Assembly (NCBI GenBank): GCA_000328365.1
Contig: KB297741.1
Coordinates: 985,040 to 1,049,039, forward strand
DNA from: Capitella teleta
Lineage: Eukaryota > Annelida > Polychaeta > Capitellidae
DNA length: 64,000 nt
Direction of reading: 5' to 3'
The notes under the pieces are model-generated. The model ran no database searches and was not told where the DNA came from. It saw nothing but the letters and a program-made list of their open reading frames with translations. The position numbers and the translations under genes are program-made. Below, one piece after another: positions 1 through 18,031 of this stretch. How positions within the stretch are numbered: the first letter of the stretch is position 1; every line of letters starts with the position of its first letter.

Positions 1-2330
1 CTAAGTACTCCCAAAAAATTTCCTGTTCACGTCTATGACTGATTTTGTGTTTTCATATCATGTATTTATTAATTATTATCGATGTATCATATACAGTATA
101 TGTAGTTTGCAGAGCTTCGGAATAGTTTTCGTAAGAAGTGGAAAATTCTCGAATTATTTCCCTTTTAGCCTCCCTTATAAAAGATAAAATTAAAGCATGT
201 ACAATCAAGGATTTAATCCATTTTTCATCCTTCAGATTGTACCCCCCCCCCAAAAAAAAAAAAGAAGAGAGAAGAACCTTTATGTTAAATTTCTGTCTTC
301 AGTTCTTAGAAATAGAATATACAAAGCCTGAGATTTAATTACTACAAATAGAACACACCTGGCATTGTTGTTAACCTTAATTGTAATTTTGTTGGGTATC
401 GTTTATAATTAATTTTAATGAAAATTTTATTCTGAATTTTTCTTCAATTCTTACGCTGCTTTTCTTTTCAACGAACATTTTCTAATCAACAAATTACATT
501 ACATGTAAACAAACAGCGATTATTGCCTTCTCCTACATCACAAAGTTCGGTAGCACGTTGCCCGGGTCATCTTGAGCCGCCCTTTAAGAAGCGACACTGA
601 TTTTAATACATACAGGTTGCTATCGATAACAATTTTCGCACAGGAACAGACTTCCCAACAGAGTTGTAGAAACCAACATCATCCGGGATACCGAAGTCTA
701 ATATGTAGCGTTTGGCCATCAGCTAAGCATATTATTCAGTTACACAATGCACTCACCCCATCGCCAGAAATTGTCTTGCTAAGTATACGAATCCTGTTCA
801 CTCAGCAACATTAATGTTGTGAATCGCGTCTGAAGTGAGTAGGGCTTAAGGGTTGTTGTGTTAAGTCTCACAGCAGATAAAAGTTCTCAACACTCTCTTC
901 ACTTCACGCATGAGGGACTTACCATGTTACCCAGAACTCATTCTTTAAAGATATCGACGAGGGCTATAACAGTAATTAAAGGCTAAATAAAGTTTGTGAC
1001 CTTTAATATGAACTCGTTTGACTTATAACGTTATGATAACGTTTTTCTATCGGCTGAAGTTGGTTTTGTTAAATAGCAGACCTATATTTAATTAAATTGC
1101 AATGTACAGGGTGATTCAAAAGTATATTAATTTCTCAAGTAATGGGGATTTTTCAACCTTGCGTAATGTGTTACAAAAAGGCTCTTTTCTCTAAAAGCGC
1201 ACAATAAACCCTAAACTAATTATCAGTTATAGTTGCAGTAGCCTCTTATCTATACATTAGTATCTTTTATTTTAGTAGTTTTCTTCAAATTATTCGATAA
1301 TTACGAAGTTACGACACTGCATCCTAACTGGCTTCATTTCTCATTCATAATCTTCGCCATCAAGCGTATTCGACTCACTCAATGAGCGAAGTTTACCTTA
1401 CTTTATATCGCTTAAATAACCAGTTAATTAGAAACAATTTCGTAGTTAGATCTCATAAGATATAACATAATTCATTGACGAGACATAGCGCAAATCTTTG
1501 TTTTCAATAACAAAACATCTTAGCCGATAATAATATGTACTTAAGGTTACTTAGTACTCTGAAAACGAGATGTGTGGATGTTTTGTAATATCATAAAGTT
1601 AAAGGGAGGGAGAACTGGTTAAAAATGGACTTTGAGTCGTTATTTGATGCACCAACCATGATTCCTATGCCTGGCCCACACAAGGAATATCATCGCTAAC
1701 GATTTTGCGGGAGATGTATTGCTAATTAGGCGTGACGTCAGAGGCTGTCATGAAACACCGAGTTCCCATCTTTTACAATGGGCCTCGTCATATCAGCATG
1801 TCCTGCGACTAAACCCCTGGATATTTTTTTCTTTTCTTTTCGGAAATAGATAGAATAATCATTTTGCCACCAGTCAGGCGCAAAAAAAAAAATATTTTTC
1901 GCTATTTTTCTTATTTTAACAAGCGATTTTCTAGGACACCTACCATGGTTTCTCATTCTGAAACAATAAAAAGGTCAGCCAGAGTGCACCACGCATGCGC
2001 AATACTGACGCTTTCGTTTCGTAAACAACAAAGATGTCCTTTTATGGCGAAGATGCTCTGCTCTCATTGGCTGAAATCAATAGATTCACGAGAGCAACGG
2101 GACCAATCACGGCAAGCCCTCAGCTGACGTTTGCCTCCTATACTTCGCAATGGAAGCCATTCTCCCATAGGCGCAATGCTAACCCCGATATTCGGAATGC
2201 ACTATTTCCTTACGCTTGCATCCAGGCATGGTGTTCTTGGCAGGGAATGCTATCAATTGGTGCTATGAGTCAATAGAACATCACTTAAAATTTAGTTCCC
2301 CATCCCTTTAAGGAATTACATTTATTCTCT
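1..2330. other. gene-free stretch with dispersed repeat
   Basis: No coding region could be supported. A segment at about 900-1000 (a CATGAGGGACTTAC start, a GTTACC block, TCGACGAG and GGCTAAATAAA) recurs in the same orientation at about 3235-3315, so it is a dispersed repeat. A GGGTGATTCAAAAG string near 1109 looks like a transposon end but has no partner that I can see. Confidence 0.4.
1733..2107. promoter_or_regulatory. promoter-like patch (CRE, NRF1-like, CCAAT)
   Basis: The palindrome TGACGTCA lies at 1733-1740, an NRF1-like GCATGCGC at 1993-2000, an inverted CCAAT box (ATTGG) at 2066-2070 and a forward CCAAT at 2103-2107. Together these look like an animal housekeeping promoter. No recognisable gene starts beside it. 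A short open frame on the plus strand from 2034 matches nothing I know, so the assignment is weak. Confidence 0.22.
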
Positions 2331-3070
2331 ACATTTTTTTTTTCAATAGAAAACTTTATTCAGTACATGTCATGAGGAGGTCCTCTTGACAGGTCATAAA
2401 TTTGCAGAATATTTAGTAATAAATTTGTGCGAGTGGCATGTAATATGATGACTCGCGAAGAGATGATTTAAAAGAGGAAATGTCCGGAAGAGAATGAAAG
2501 GTATGGGAAATGAAGTTCAAAATTTTCAGGCCGAAAAGAAAAGGAGAACGGTCGAGAAGACGTAGGCACGGGTAAGGCACATATGGCGCACGCAAAACAC
2601 AGTTCCGCGTGTTGTATGGGTTGGTATGAGGGATGGGTCTATATTTGGAGAGCTTGCGTGGCAGACGATTGCTGTTTAATTTGAACATGAAGCAGGCGAG
2701 GGCGAAATTGCGGCGATGTCTTAATGAGGTGATGTTGAGGGCAGCGTAGTCAGCGTCAGTGATGTGATGATTTCGGGGAAGGGCGAGGATGATACGCATG
2801 GCTCTGCGTTGCAGGCTTTCTAATAGCCCAGTCTGTGTGACTGTGAGGGCGGCCCAAGCGGGAGAGGCGTATTCCAGATGCGGCCTCACGTACATTTTGT
2901 ATATTTTTAAAAGCAGATCACGGTCTTTTACTTTATAAGATAGCCGCCGAAGAAGAAAGACCTCTGTTGCCCCCACATTTCCGTCGTAATTAACGCATAC
3001 ACGCATTAACGCATTACGACACATGCTACATATTTTTCGTGAGGTCCGGGTCGTTCCACAGTGTAAAATA
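2330..3070 (-). mobile_element. 5'-truncated non-LTR retrotransposon (LINE), RT 3' part
   Basis: The minus strand encodes about 200 residues ending at 2413 that match the C-terminal end of a CR1/jockey-type reverse transcriptase: a YKMYVRPHLEYASPAW block, then LLESLQRRAMRIIL and a RHRRNFALACFMFKL block. Below the stop, on the minus strand, comes a short 3' tail containing GAATAAAG and an A-run at about 2330-2350, as expected for a LINE 3' end. The endonuclease and most of the RT are missing, so this is a dead 5'-truncated copy. The reading frame is intact over the fragment, which suggests modest age. Confidence 0.8.
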
Positions 3071-3644
3071 CAATGTTAAAACATTTTTTTTTTTTATTAT
3101 TATATATTGCTACATAATATAAACATGCATTTGTCACATTTGCATCGCAAGATTGCTCACGTTAACGAATAAACCTTTACACCATATATAGGCTTCTATA
3201 TGAGTATGCAGAGGAGAGATCAGAAATGCGAAAGCCCTCTGCGACATGAGGGACTTACTCAGTTACCAAGAACGCGTTCTTCAAAAGAATCGACGAGAGC
3301 TATAAGGGCTAAATAAACTCCCTCGGCTTATTTTCTTCCCGTGTAAAGTTTTGTGGACATTTATTAAATACGAATTATTATACAGAATTACAGAAATGTT
3401 TTGATTTAAAATTGGAAATTTGGTCACAGTGCCGTTGTGCACGCCTGTTCGTTTGCAGTCTCTGCTTCTTTGAACCGAATGAGTCCGGATCATTTTGCAC
3501 GATGTAAAATAGAATTGTATAGCATTGTTTTTACTGTAGCAATCCATTACATATGCAATCAATATATGTGCATGGGTCACATTTGTTAATTAGAAAATAA
3601 TCCCATAAAACTATGAATATCAAGATTTGCAGTGAATACTGATT

Positions 3645-4595
3645 TACAGTAGTCCTCCTCAACAACGGACACCCCTCCGTCCAAGCCGAACTGTCCGTTA
3701 GAGAGGACTGTCCGTTAATTAGGGACACCTCGAGAAAGAGGCCCCACACTTATGACTTAACCAAATGTACCAGCGCTTGTGGATAGTATGCGCCTATCAA
3801 TCGACTGTAATTTTATGCTATTTGCCGAACTCTATGGCTGATGCTACATGTACATGTACATATTATGCAACACAAGCAATTGTGTAACGAATGTACAAAC
3901 ACAGCAAATCTGATTCACAATTATGATTTTATTTACATGGACTTGTGAAGAAAGAACGAATATCGCTCTGCATGTTACGGTTTTTCGCAAGCCGAGCATG
4001 CAGGAGCTCCTGCAAGTTCTGCAGGCAACTGAGAACTTCAACGTCTCCTGATTCTCCCGCCTGCAGCACCTTCTTGAGCAGCTCGGCAGGCGAGAGGCGG
4101 CTTGCGTCAGCGTCGTAGTCTTCATCGTCATCATCACCTTCGACATCGGCGGCGGCGGCGATTCCTTAATGCTGATTGGCTATTCATCACCCTATAACTG
4201 TCGTGGAGGTTGACAGTGACCCTTGACCCCGCCCATTTAACACGTTTCTCAAAATGTCAATCAAATTCGCCTCCGGCGCCGCCCCAGCATCACCCGCATT
4301 TGCTTATTACATAACCATGCGTTTAACTGTTTGTTCAAGGCCTTTGTGTGTCTCGATAGGAGCTTTGAAGGCAATTTCAAGTGTTTTGATAGACTTTGAT
4401 CAATAAAATGAGAGAGAGAAAAAAAAAGACGCGTTGGTGTTAAAAAGGGCGTCTGTTGTTCGCGTAAAGAGGTGTCCGCATGATCTCACATTTTCCCCTA
4501 TACTTTAGCATTAGCCAGGTTCTATCCATAGAAAAGTGTCCGCTGAAGACGACTCTCCGTTATATCACGGTCCGTTGTTGAGGAGGACTACTGTA
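3645..4595 (-). mobile_element. Tigger/pogo-like DNA transposon, internally deleted
   Basis: A perfect 24-bp terminal inverted repeat beginning CAGTAGTCCTCCTCAACAAC bounds the element at 3647 and 4593, and a TA dinucleotide sits outside each end, the target duplication of the Tc1/mariner superfamily. The subterminal regions repeat GTCCGTT and GAGGAC motifs. Inside, on the minus strand, is a C-terminal transposase remnant. At about 950 bp it is much shorter than an autonomous Tigger (about 2.5 kb), so it is an internally deleted, non-autonomous derivative. The perfect ends suggest recent mobility. Confidence 0.85.
3929..4152 (-). pseudogene. Tigger-type transposase C-terminal remnant
   Basis: Reading the minus strand toward the stop at 3929-3931 gives an acidic stretch (EGDDDDEDYDAD), then SPAELLKKVLQAGESGD, a helical LQNLQELLHARL segment and a final QSDIRSFF motif. 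Jerky/Tigger transposases end in a similar acidic and amphipathic tail with a terminal DFF/SFF motif. The DNA-binding CENP-B domain and the DDE domain are absent. It is a remnant inside the 3645-4595 element rather than a host gene. Confidence 0.55.
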
Positions 4596-4599
4596 CTCC

Positions 4600-6170
<1,571 letters not shown>

Positions 6171-6200
6171 CGTTTAAAAGTAATAACCAAACACTCCTTT

Positions 6201-8749
6201 CTATATCACTCGATAATATTCGAACGGCTTAATAACGAGCTCTGTAGAATCTCCCTTATAAATACATTGTTTACGCTCGATACAAAGTTTTACTTCATAG
6301 GCGATCTTCATCGCAACATTATCAAGATGCTGGGTGAGTTTTTCTTCAAGGAAGGATATCCCGTACAGCCGATAGGAATTTCTAAAAGCCTCGGCCTGGT
6401 TTGGATTCAGACACTGCAACTTTGATTCATCCATCGGCTTATGCAGAAGAAACGGAACAAGGTTGCGGAGAACAGACGTCGAGTTGACCTCGATGTCTGA
6501 GTAGAAGACCACGTACTTTGTGCCCTCGAAAGAGTTGAGCCAAGTCAGATAGAAATGGTACCACGTGAAAGCCAAATTGAAAACCGCTTCACGCCAAGTA
6601 TTAGGAGACCACACTGGAAAATAAGAAAATATGGTGAAATGTTAAAGAAAACAAGCATCTTAATTTGGTTTGGACACCCTTCGGTATAGACGATTAGTCT
6701 AACTTTTGAAGCATAAAACCTCCACGGTTAATTAATATGGGCCTTGGAGGAAATCAGGAGCTTTGTCAAAAGGAAACATGTTTGATTGCTTAATTTGGAT
6801 CCGTTTGTGATTCCTCTAGGGATTCTGTAATAAGACATGCGCCAACACAGCGTGACCTCCATTTTGATTCCAAATTCAGCTGCAATCAGCGATTATTGGA
6901 TCCCTGTAGCCTCCTCAAAGTGAGCACGTAAGCCACTTCATCCCCTATTCTCCATATACAAAACTAATCAATCATAAAAAAAAGAGTACGTGTAATTGTA
7001 AGCCGTGTAAGACTGTGTTCTTATTATGATGGTAGCTGTCACCTTCTTTTGATATTTCTTTATTCGATGCCATGCGATAAATGAGGCTGTAGAAGACGTC
7101 AGTTGGATGTCGTATCAGCAACACAGCTCGGTGAAAGTGTCGAAATATCTGCTCGTCTCCTGGCGTCGTCATCTTTACACCAATGACCGTGTCATCCGAG
7201 ACGAAATTTTTGACGAACTTGCTATACTTCCTTAAACTTCCCTTCGAACTTCCGGTGTAATATCCTGCGAAAATTTCAGCAATAAAATTGAATCCGGAGT
7301 AAAGAGAGATATTTATACTTCAAACAAAAGATATGCTACAGAGGTAGGTTACACCTGTATACTCACATAAAGTAAACGAAACCAAAAGTGTATTAATTAT
7401 TCCTTTTCAGTCAGCTATTTTCTCATTGGTCAAGATATTTCGAAACTCAGCTATTCTTGGACCAATTTATCACCAAAATATATAGACCTTTAAAATGAAG
7501 ATCAAACTGTATAGTCTATAGATGCATATACATGTAGATAGGTGCATGTGGATTGGGCGAATTTATTCGGGAGTCGGAACATCACCATGGCTTGTTCGCG
7601 TGTTAACACAAAGCTCATAAGTCGTATGATATAAATAAGTATAATAACAATTATACAAACAGTTCAATCACATGAGCGTCTTTCATGAGTTCGTTCTTAA
7701 AATTACTAAGTGTCTAATTAACAACAATAGTTCAAATCTGAACAGTTTGGGAATATTGAAATTTGAAAGTCACGTGTGATAGCGATCTGATGGATCATCC
7801 AGGAACTGTCAACTCGTGTGTTCATGGCCGGACAGTTCGCATGAATATAATTATAAACTCGTTTGCTTTAAGTTAACCATTTTAATTTCGTCTTCGTGGC
7901 TTCTGCGTCTCGTCCATTTGCCGCTGTTGCCTGTGTCAATGTCATGAATCAATCCGTTTGGTCACTTCACACTGATATACATTAATCTTTTCATTAATTT
8001 GACATGATGCTAAATTAGTGGCAGTGATATGCCCCGCCCCACTTCGAAGCGCTCATCTCGTGTGAAAGATGCAGTATCAGAGCACAATTCAATTGCGTAT
8101 GCGATTTTATCACCGCAGATCAGCAATAGCACCCATGGCGACAATCCCGTTCTTGCCAAATCGTAGCTTCAAAGTTCAATTCAAAACATTTAAAACATTG
8201 AATATGTCTACTTTGCTGCTTGAATTTTTGAATTGGTACTTGTATAGAAGGTTTCATTCAGATAATTTAACACCAATCTCACAATGGAATGGTGCTTTCC
8301 CATTACATGGACATTAATTGACACCACAAGTTAAAGTAATACTTCCCACCTGTGACTTCTTCCACTAGGTACCGCATCCGTTCCAGGCCGCTGCCTTGGA
8401 AGCCAGCAAAGGCTGTATGTGGCCACCAAACTGATTTCGTTCGAAGTGTCTTCCCGGGGCAAGCGGGAACACTAGTCTCCGACTCTGGAGCCATTTCCAA
8501 GCGGATTGTCCCATTCCCGGACATTTCCATTTCATGGCTATCAACACCTGTCCCAAGGATATCAATTATGCTTGATTGTAACACATTCAATAACAGAAGA
8601 ACGAATGCTGAAATCCAATAGATAAATTTTAGATCTCTTGTTCGTGAATGAAGGACTCGATTCCAACTCATTGTTTTGCGTGATATCAATGGTGAATGCG
8701 TGCATTCGAATGTATGAATGAACTCTAGTGCTTTATTTGATTTTGGCAA
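6201..8749 (-). CDS. WSCD-like type II membrane sulfotransferase
   Basis: Predicted to transfer sulfate from PAPS to a glycan or protein in the Golgi lumen. Three exons join in phase: 8350-8749, 7043-7264 and 6201-6613, giving 344 aa from the first Met or 318 aa from a second Met at 8671; the choice of start is open. A short cytosolic N-terminus precedes one membrane anchor (FIYWISAFVLLLLNVLQ), typical of type II Golgi enzymes. After it come AFAGFQGSGLERMRYLVEE, a diverged 5'-phosphosulfate loop in the position of the FPGSGNTW loop of WSCD proteins, and AVLLIRHPTDVFYS, the 3'-phosphate motif. The WSC domains of vertebrate WSCD1/2 are absent. The exon 2 donor (7042/7041) was chosen because it alone keeps phase with the WSPNTWREAVF exon. 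The loop is unusual and activity is unproven. Confidence 0.72.
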
Positions 8750-9039
8750 TGAGCTAGTTGGCTGGATTTATGCCAAAAATGTACACTCATACTGAAAAAA
8801 AGTGTACACATACGAGATTATGACGGATATTCACTTGTTTTGCTTCTTGGGTGAACAAAACAGTGTCATCTATATTTCGATTACAGTTCAATGATTATTT
8901 GACTTCGTTAGTTATAGTATTATGCAGAAGGCCAGCGCAAAGTACACAATGTGTGGACATTCGAGAGCCCCCCAAAATCCCATAATTATTGTTATATTGA
9001 CTGTTGACCATCGATAATGTGTTGTATATGAAGTCCTGG

Positions 9040-9260
9040 GTTGGTGGAGGGTTTGAACAACGATTCCTTTAAGAAAATAACAACCAAACACTCCATTCTA
9101 TGTATGTTTACCCGCCTTTGTCATTTGAACGTTTATTTGTTTATTTCCCTGACAAATTTTTGATGCAATTTTTTTTTTATAATCGACACAAAATTTTACA
9201 GCGTCAGCGATCTTCATCGCAACATTTCAAGCTGTTGGATGGGTGAGTTCACCATCGAGA
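9040..9260 (-). pseudogene. decayed copy of sulfotransferase 3' end
   Basis: The blocks AATAACAACCAAACACTCC, a CATTCTATG segment, CAAAATTTTACAG and GCGATCTTCATCGCAACAT with TGGGTGAGTT appear in the same order as at 6147-6345, the end of exon 3 and the 3' flank of the sulfotransferase. The open frame is lost by substitutions and indels. It lies about 300 bp upstream of the live gene's start codon, so it is a remnant of a tandem duplicate. Confidence 0.6.
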
Positions 9261-10740
9261 AATAATAGCTCCCTAAAAATAATTTTACAAATTTTAAGCA
9301 GAAAAAATTCACGCGTGAATCGCGCATTGAAAAAGCAATTGCCTTTTTGTACTGAAGAACATGCGGTAATGTCAATGGAAGGAATAAAAAAAATCTATAT
9401 TCTACATTTACGAAGTTATTCTGGAATCAGATGGATATATAATAACTTGTTTTGCTTCTTCAAAAATTGTTGCAAATCCTTCCTTAAAAAAAAACTGGTT
9501 TGTACGAAACACATGTTATATTACTTTTTAAGCATGGCTCTCTATAGCCCTATAGGCCCATTGTGTGACAGCATGTATATAAGCTATGAAATGATAGTCT
9601 ATAATTATATTATGTGTCTGAAAATCTCCTATACATGTACAGTTTATTTCTGACAGTCGTCACCTCTCAAAAAAAAAAAAAAAAAAAAAAAAAAAGAAAA
9701 AGAAAAAAAAAAACAACTAAACATCTTACACTACATGCACTTTGTTTCTCCCAAAATGATGGCTTGCTGATATCTTAATTGACGCAAATAACTGGCATCG
9801 ACATTAAACACTTTTTTTCTTTTTTCCATGAATAGCTACCACGTGGTCCGTTTGCTTGTGCCAAGTCAGAGGCCTCAATAGATCGTTAGTTTATATAGCA
9901 GCGAATACACCGGCCGCTTTTTGTATGCCGACAGCGTGGATCAATTTGCTATGGAGCTGATAGCCAATATTTCGGTCAGGTCGGGTCACATTATTATAGT
10001 TTAATGTATCAGGCAATTGAAACGTGGCGTCAAGGAAATCATGCATCGGGGTCAATATGTCACTGAGAATGGGAATATCTACTCAATTTAGCGTACATTT
10101 ATAAATGGGTATGATTTTTGTGTTACATGTATAGTGTTTAATTGGGGGATTATTTTTTTTTAGTTTGAGGCTGGTGTAAGCGATCGTGAATTATTAATAG
10201 CCAAATTTCAGAATATTTCCTCAAGCGTCCTGAAATTGAGCGGCTGAATTCGCGGACATCCAGTTATATACATTGCCCTGTGTCAGTCTGAAAATGAGAA
10301 TATGAGAACATTCAGACGACATCTGTCTAACACTACACTCCAGTATAATAGCTTGCATTTTCACGGTGTAACGCAAAAAAAAAAAAAAAAAAAAAAATAA
10401 ATAAATAAATAAATAAATAAATAAAGACAGGCATATTGTGAAATTTAATGAGGTTCATAAAGTGCATCCTCCTGAACTTATAAATTGAGATATTCCGTGT
10501 AAATTTATGTGATCGTATACATGTAATCATTAAATGCACACTCGATTAAATTACATTAATTACACTCGTGCACTGGTTATACTGCAATTCATGGAAAACA
10601 AATCATTTCGAAGTTTCTATGAATGATTGGTTGCAAAAACACACAAATTGATCAATTTACTTAAAGTAAATGCAAAAGCACAAGCAAAAAGTTAGGTGAA
10701 CTACTAGCATCGATGGGGAGGGGGGGCTGCTTCTCAGCAT
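9260..10740. other. gene-free stretch with A-rich runs
   Basis: No exon recognised. It contains a poly-A run at about 9667-9712 and an A-run followed by (AAAT)n at about 10376-10424. The 136-codon plus-strand frame starting at 9243 has no recognisable domain and overlaps the pseudogene edge. Confidence 0.45.
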
Positions 10741-10746
10741 CAGTCC

Positions 10747-16620
<5,874 letters not shown>

Positions 16621-17434
16621 AATTATGATCAGCTAAATATCCCAGCAAATGAACAATATACGGTCAGAGTGTGCATTCATGAGCGTAGAAAGTAACTCAG
16701 CCGATCAAGTTACAACCTACACATATCATAACCCCGTAAGTACGAGATGGTGTTAAGTGAAATGTGGGCCATTTATAAGATGGTCGATAGGGCATCTTCA
16801 CTTTTTCCCCTTATGCTTCCTTTACTGGTATCAAATTCAAAATGCAAGCAAACTATCCAAAGCGTTGTAACAACAGAATGAATTCCTTGATTAGTTTCTC
16901 TGCCTCTTGAAAACGCGGTGGACTCACCATCAGCCTAAGTAAGACCGCGAATGCCCAAAATCAGCTTCTAGCATCGGCCTACTACGCTTACTGTGAGTGA
17001 ATCTTCAGAGTAATTATGTCATAAGAAATTTAAATGGTTAAGAAAAACAAGAATTTAGTATAAAAACTTTAATATTTTCAGCATTCTCAAATTGAACTGA
17101 TAAAATGACATTTCATAAAAAGAGAAGAGTAAATTGATACATGTAATGAACAGTAAAATCCTATCTAATTTAGTAAAACTAATTTTCTCTACACTAATAG
17201 TAAATAAAAAAAAAAAAAAAAAATACAATTGTGACTTAGGAATAATAAAAATATCTATAAACAGGAAAGTTATCATTCATTCATTTCATGAAATTCAAAA
17301 GCAAGGGAGTGAATAAAAGAAGTCATGGTTTAACGGGATACATTGTTAGGAAGACATTTAATCAACAAAAGCCGATCGATACACTGAAACTTTTATAATA
17401 TTCGCTGAGAATGATTGGTTGATCAAAGGCATAC

Positions 17435-17487
17435 CTCTTGGCACCATCCACAGCTACTGCTGTTTAGCATTTCAAACAGTGAATCTC
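17435..17487 (-). pseudogene. relic integrin PSI exon between the two genes
   Basis: The minus strand reads LNSSSCGWCQE followed directly by GTATGC, matching the end of the PSI exon of the upstream gene (PLCGWCQQE then GT) including the splice position. Just before it, in another frame, is CLKC, which matches the usual CxxC spacing of PSI, so one frameshift separates the two halves. The acceptor is a poor CAAG. It lies between the start codon of the downstream gene (16620) and the stop of the upstream gene (18032). I read it as the remains of a third integrin beta copy. The match is short, so chance is not excluded. Confidence 0.45.
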
Positions 17488-18031
17488 CTTGAAAAGCAAA
17501 AAACAGAAGCAGAGGATGTACCGCTATAATGATATGAATTGCATATATTAAAATTTATAAATCATTCCCTTTTATGTGCATATTAAAATCATCTACATCT
17601 ACATAATTTATTCCAATCATGAGCGATGCAATTTCTTATTATTGGGCGATGTTGTGTTCGTAAGCAGCACCAGTAAATCAGTCGCACAGTATTCACGCAA
17701 TGTTTTTGTCTGTTCAGTTTTGGTGTTTGGCGAATTATACGGTGTTCAGTAGACAACAAATCTAATAGAAAACCCATCTAATGAACAGACCCCCCCCCCA
17801 AAAAAAAAACAAACAAAACATGCATGCAAAATAATGCTGTAAGTCAATAAATACACACAACACATGACCATGGGTTACTGAAATATTACTATAAAAATAC
17901 ACACATACATTATTTGGCAACGTTTTCTCTTTAACGAGGCGGGCAGATCAGCGTTGGTGGCGAAAATGGCAAAGAAAAAAATGAATAAAAAAATGCGTAG
18001 TTGAATGATTTGAGAATCAATGATTTTTCCT

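Noticed and set aside
2034-2276. 80-codon plus-strand frame beside a promoter-like patch
   Set aside because: No family match and no splice continuation found; kept only as a weak promoter note.
8352-8621. Plus-strand frames of 80-90 codons over the sulfotransferase exon
   Set aside because: Antisense shadows of exon 1, which has clear sulfotransferase motifs on the minus strand.
9243-9653. 136-codon plus-strand frame
   Set aside because: No recognisable domain, AT-rich composition, and it overlaps the sulfotransferase pseudogene edge.
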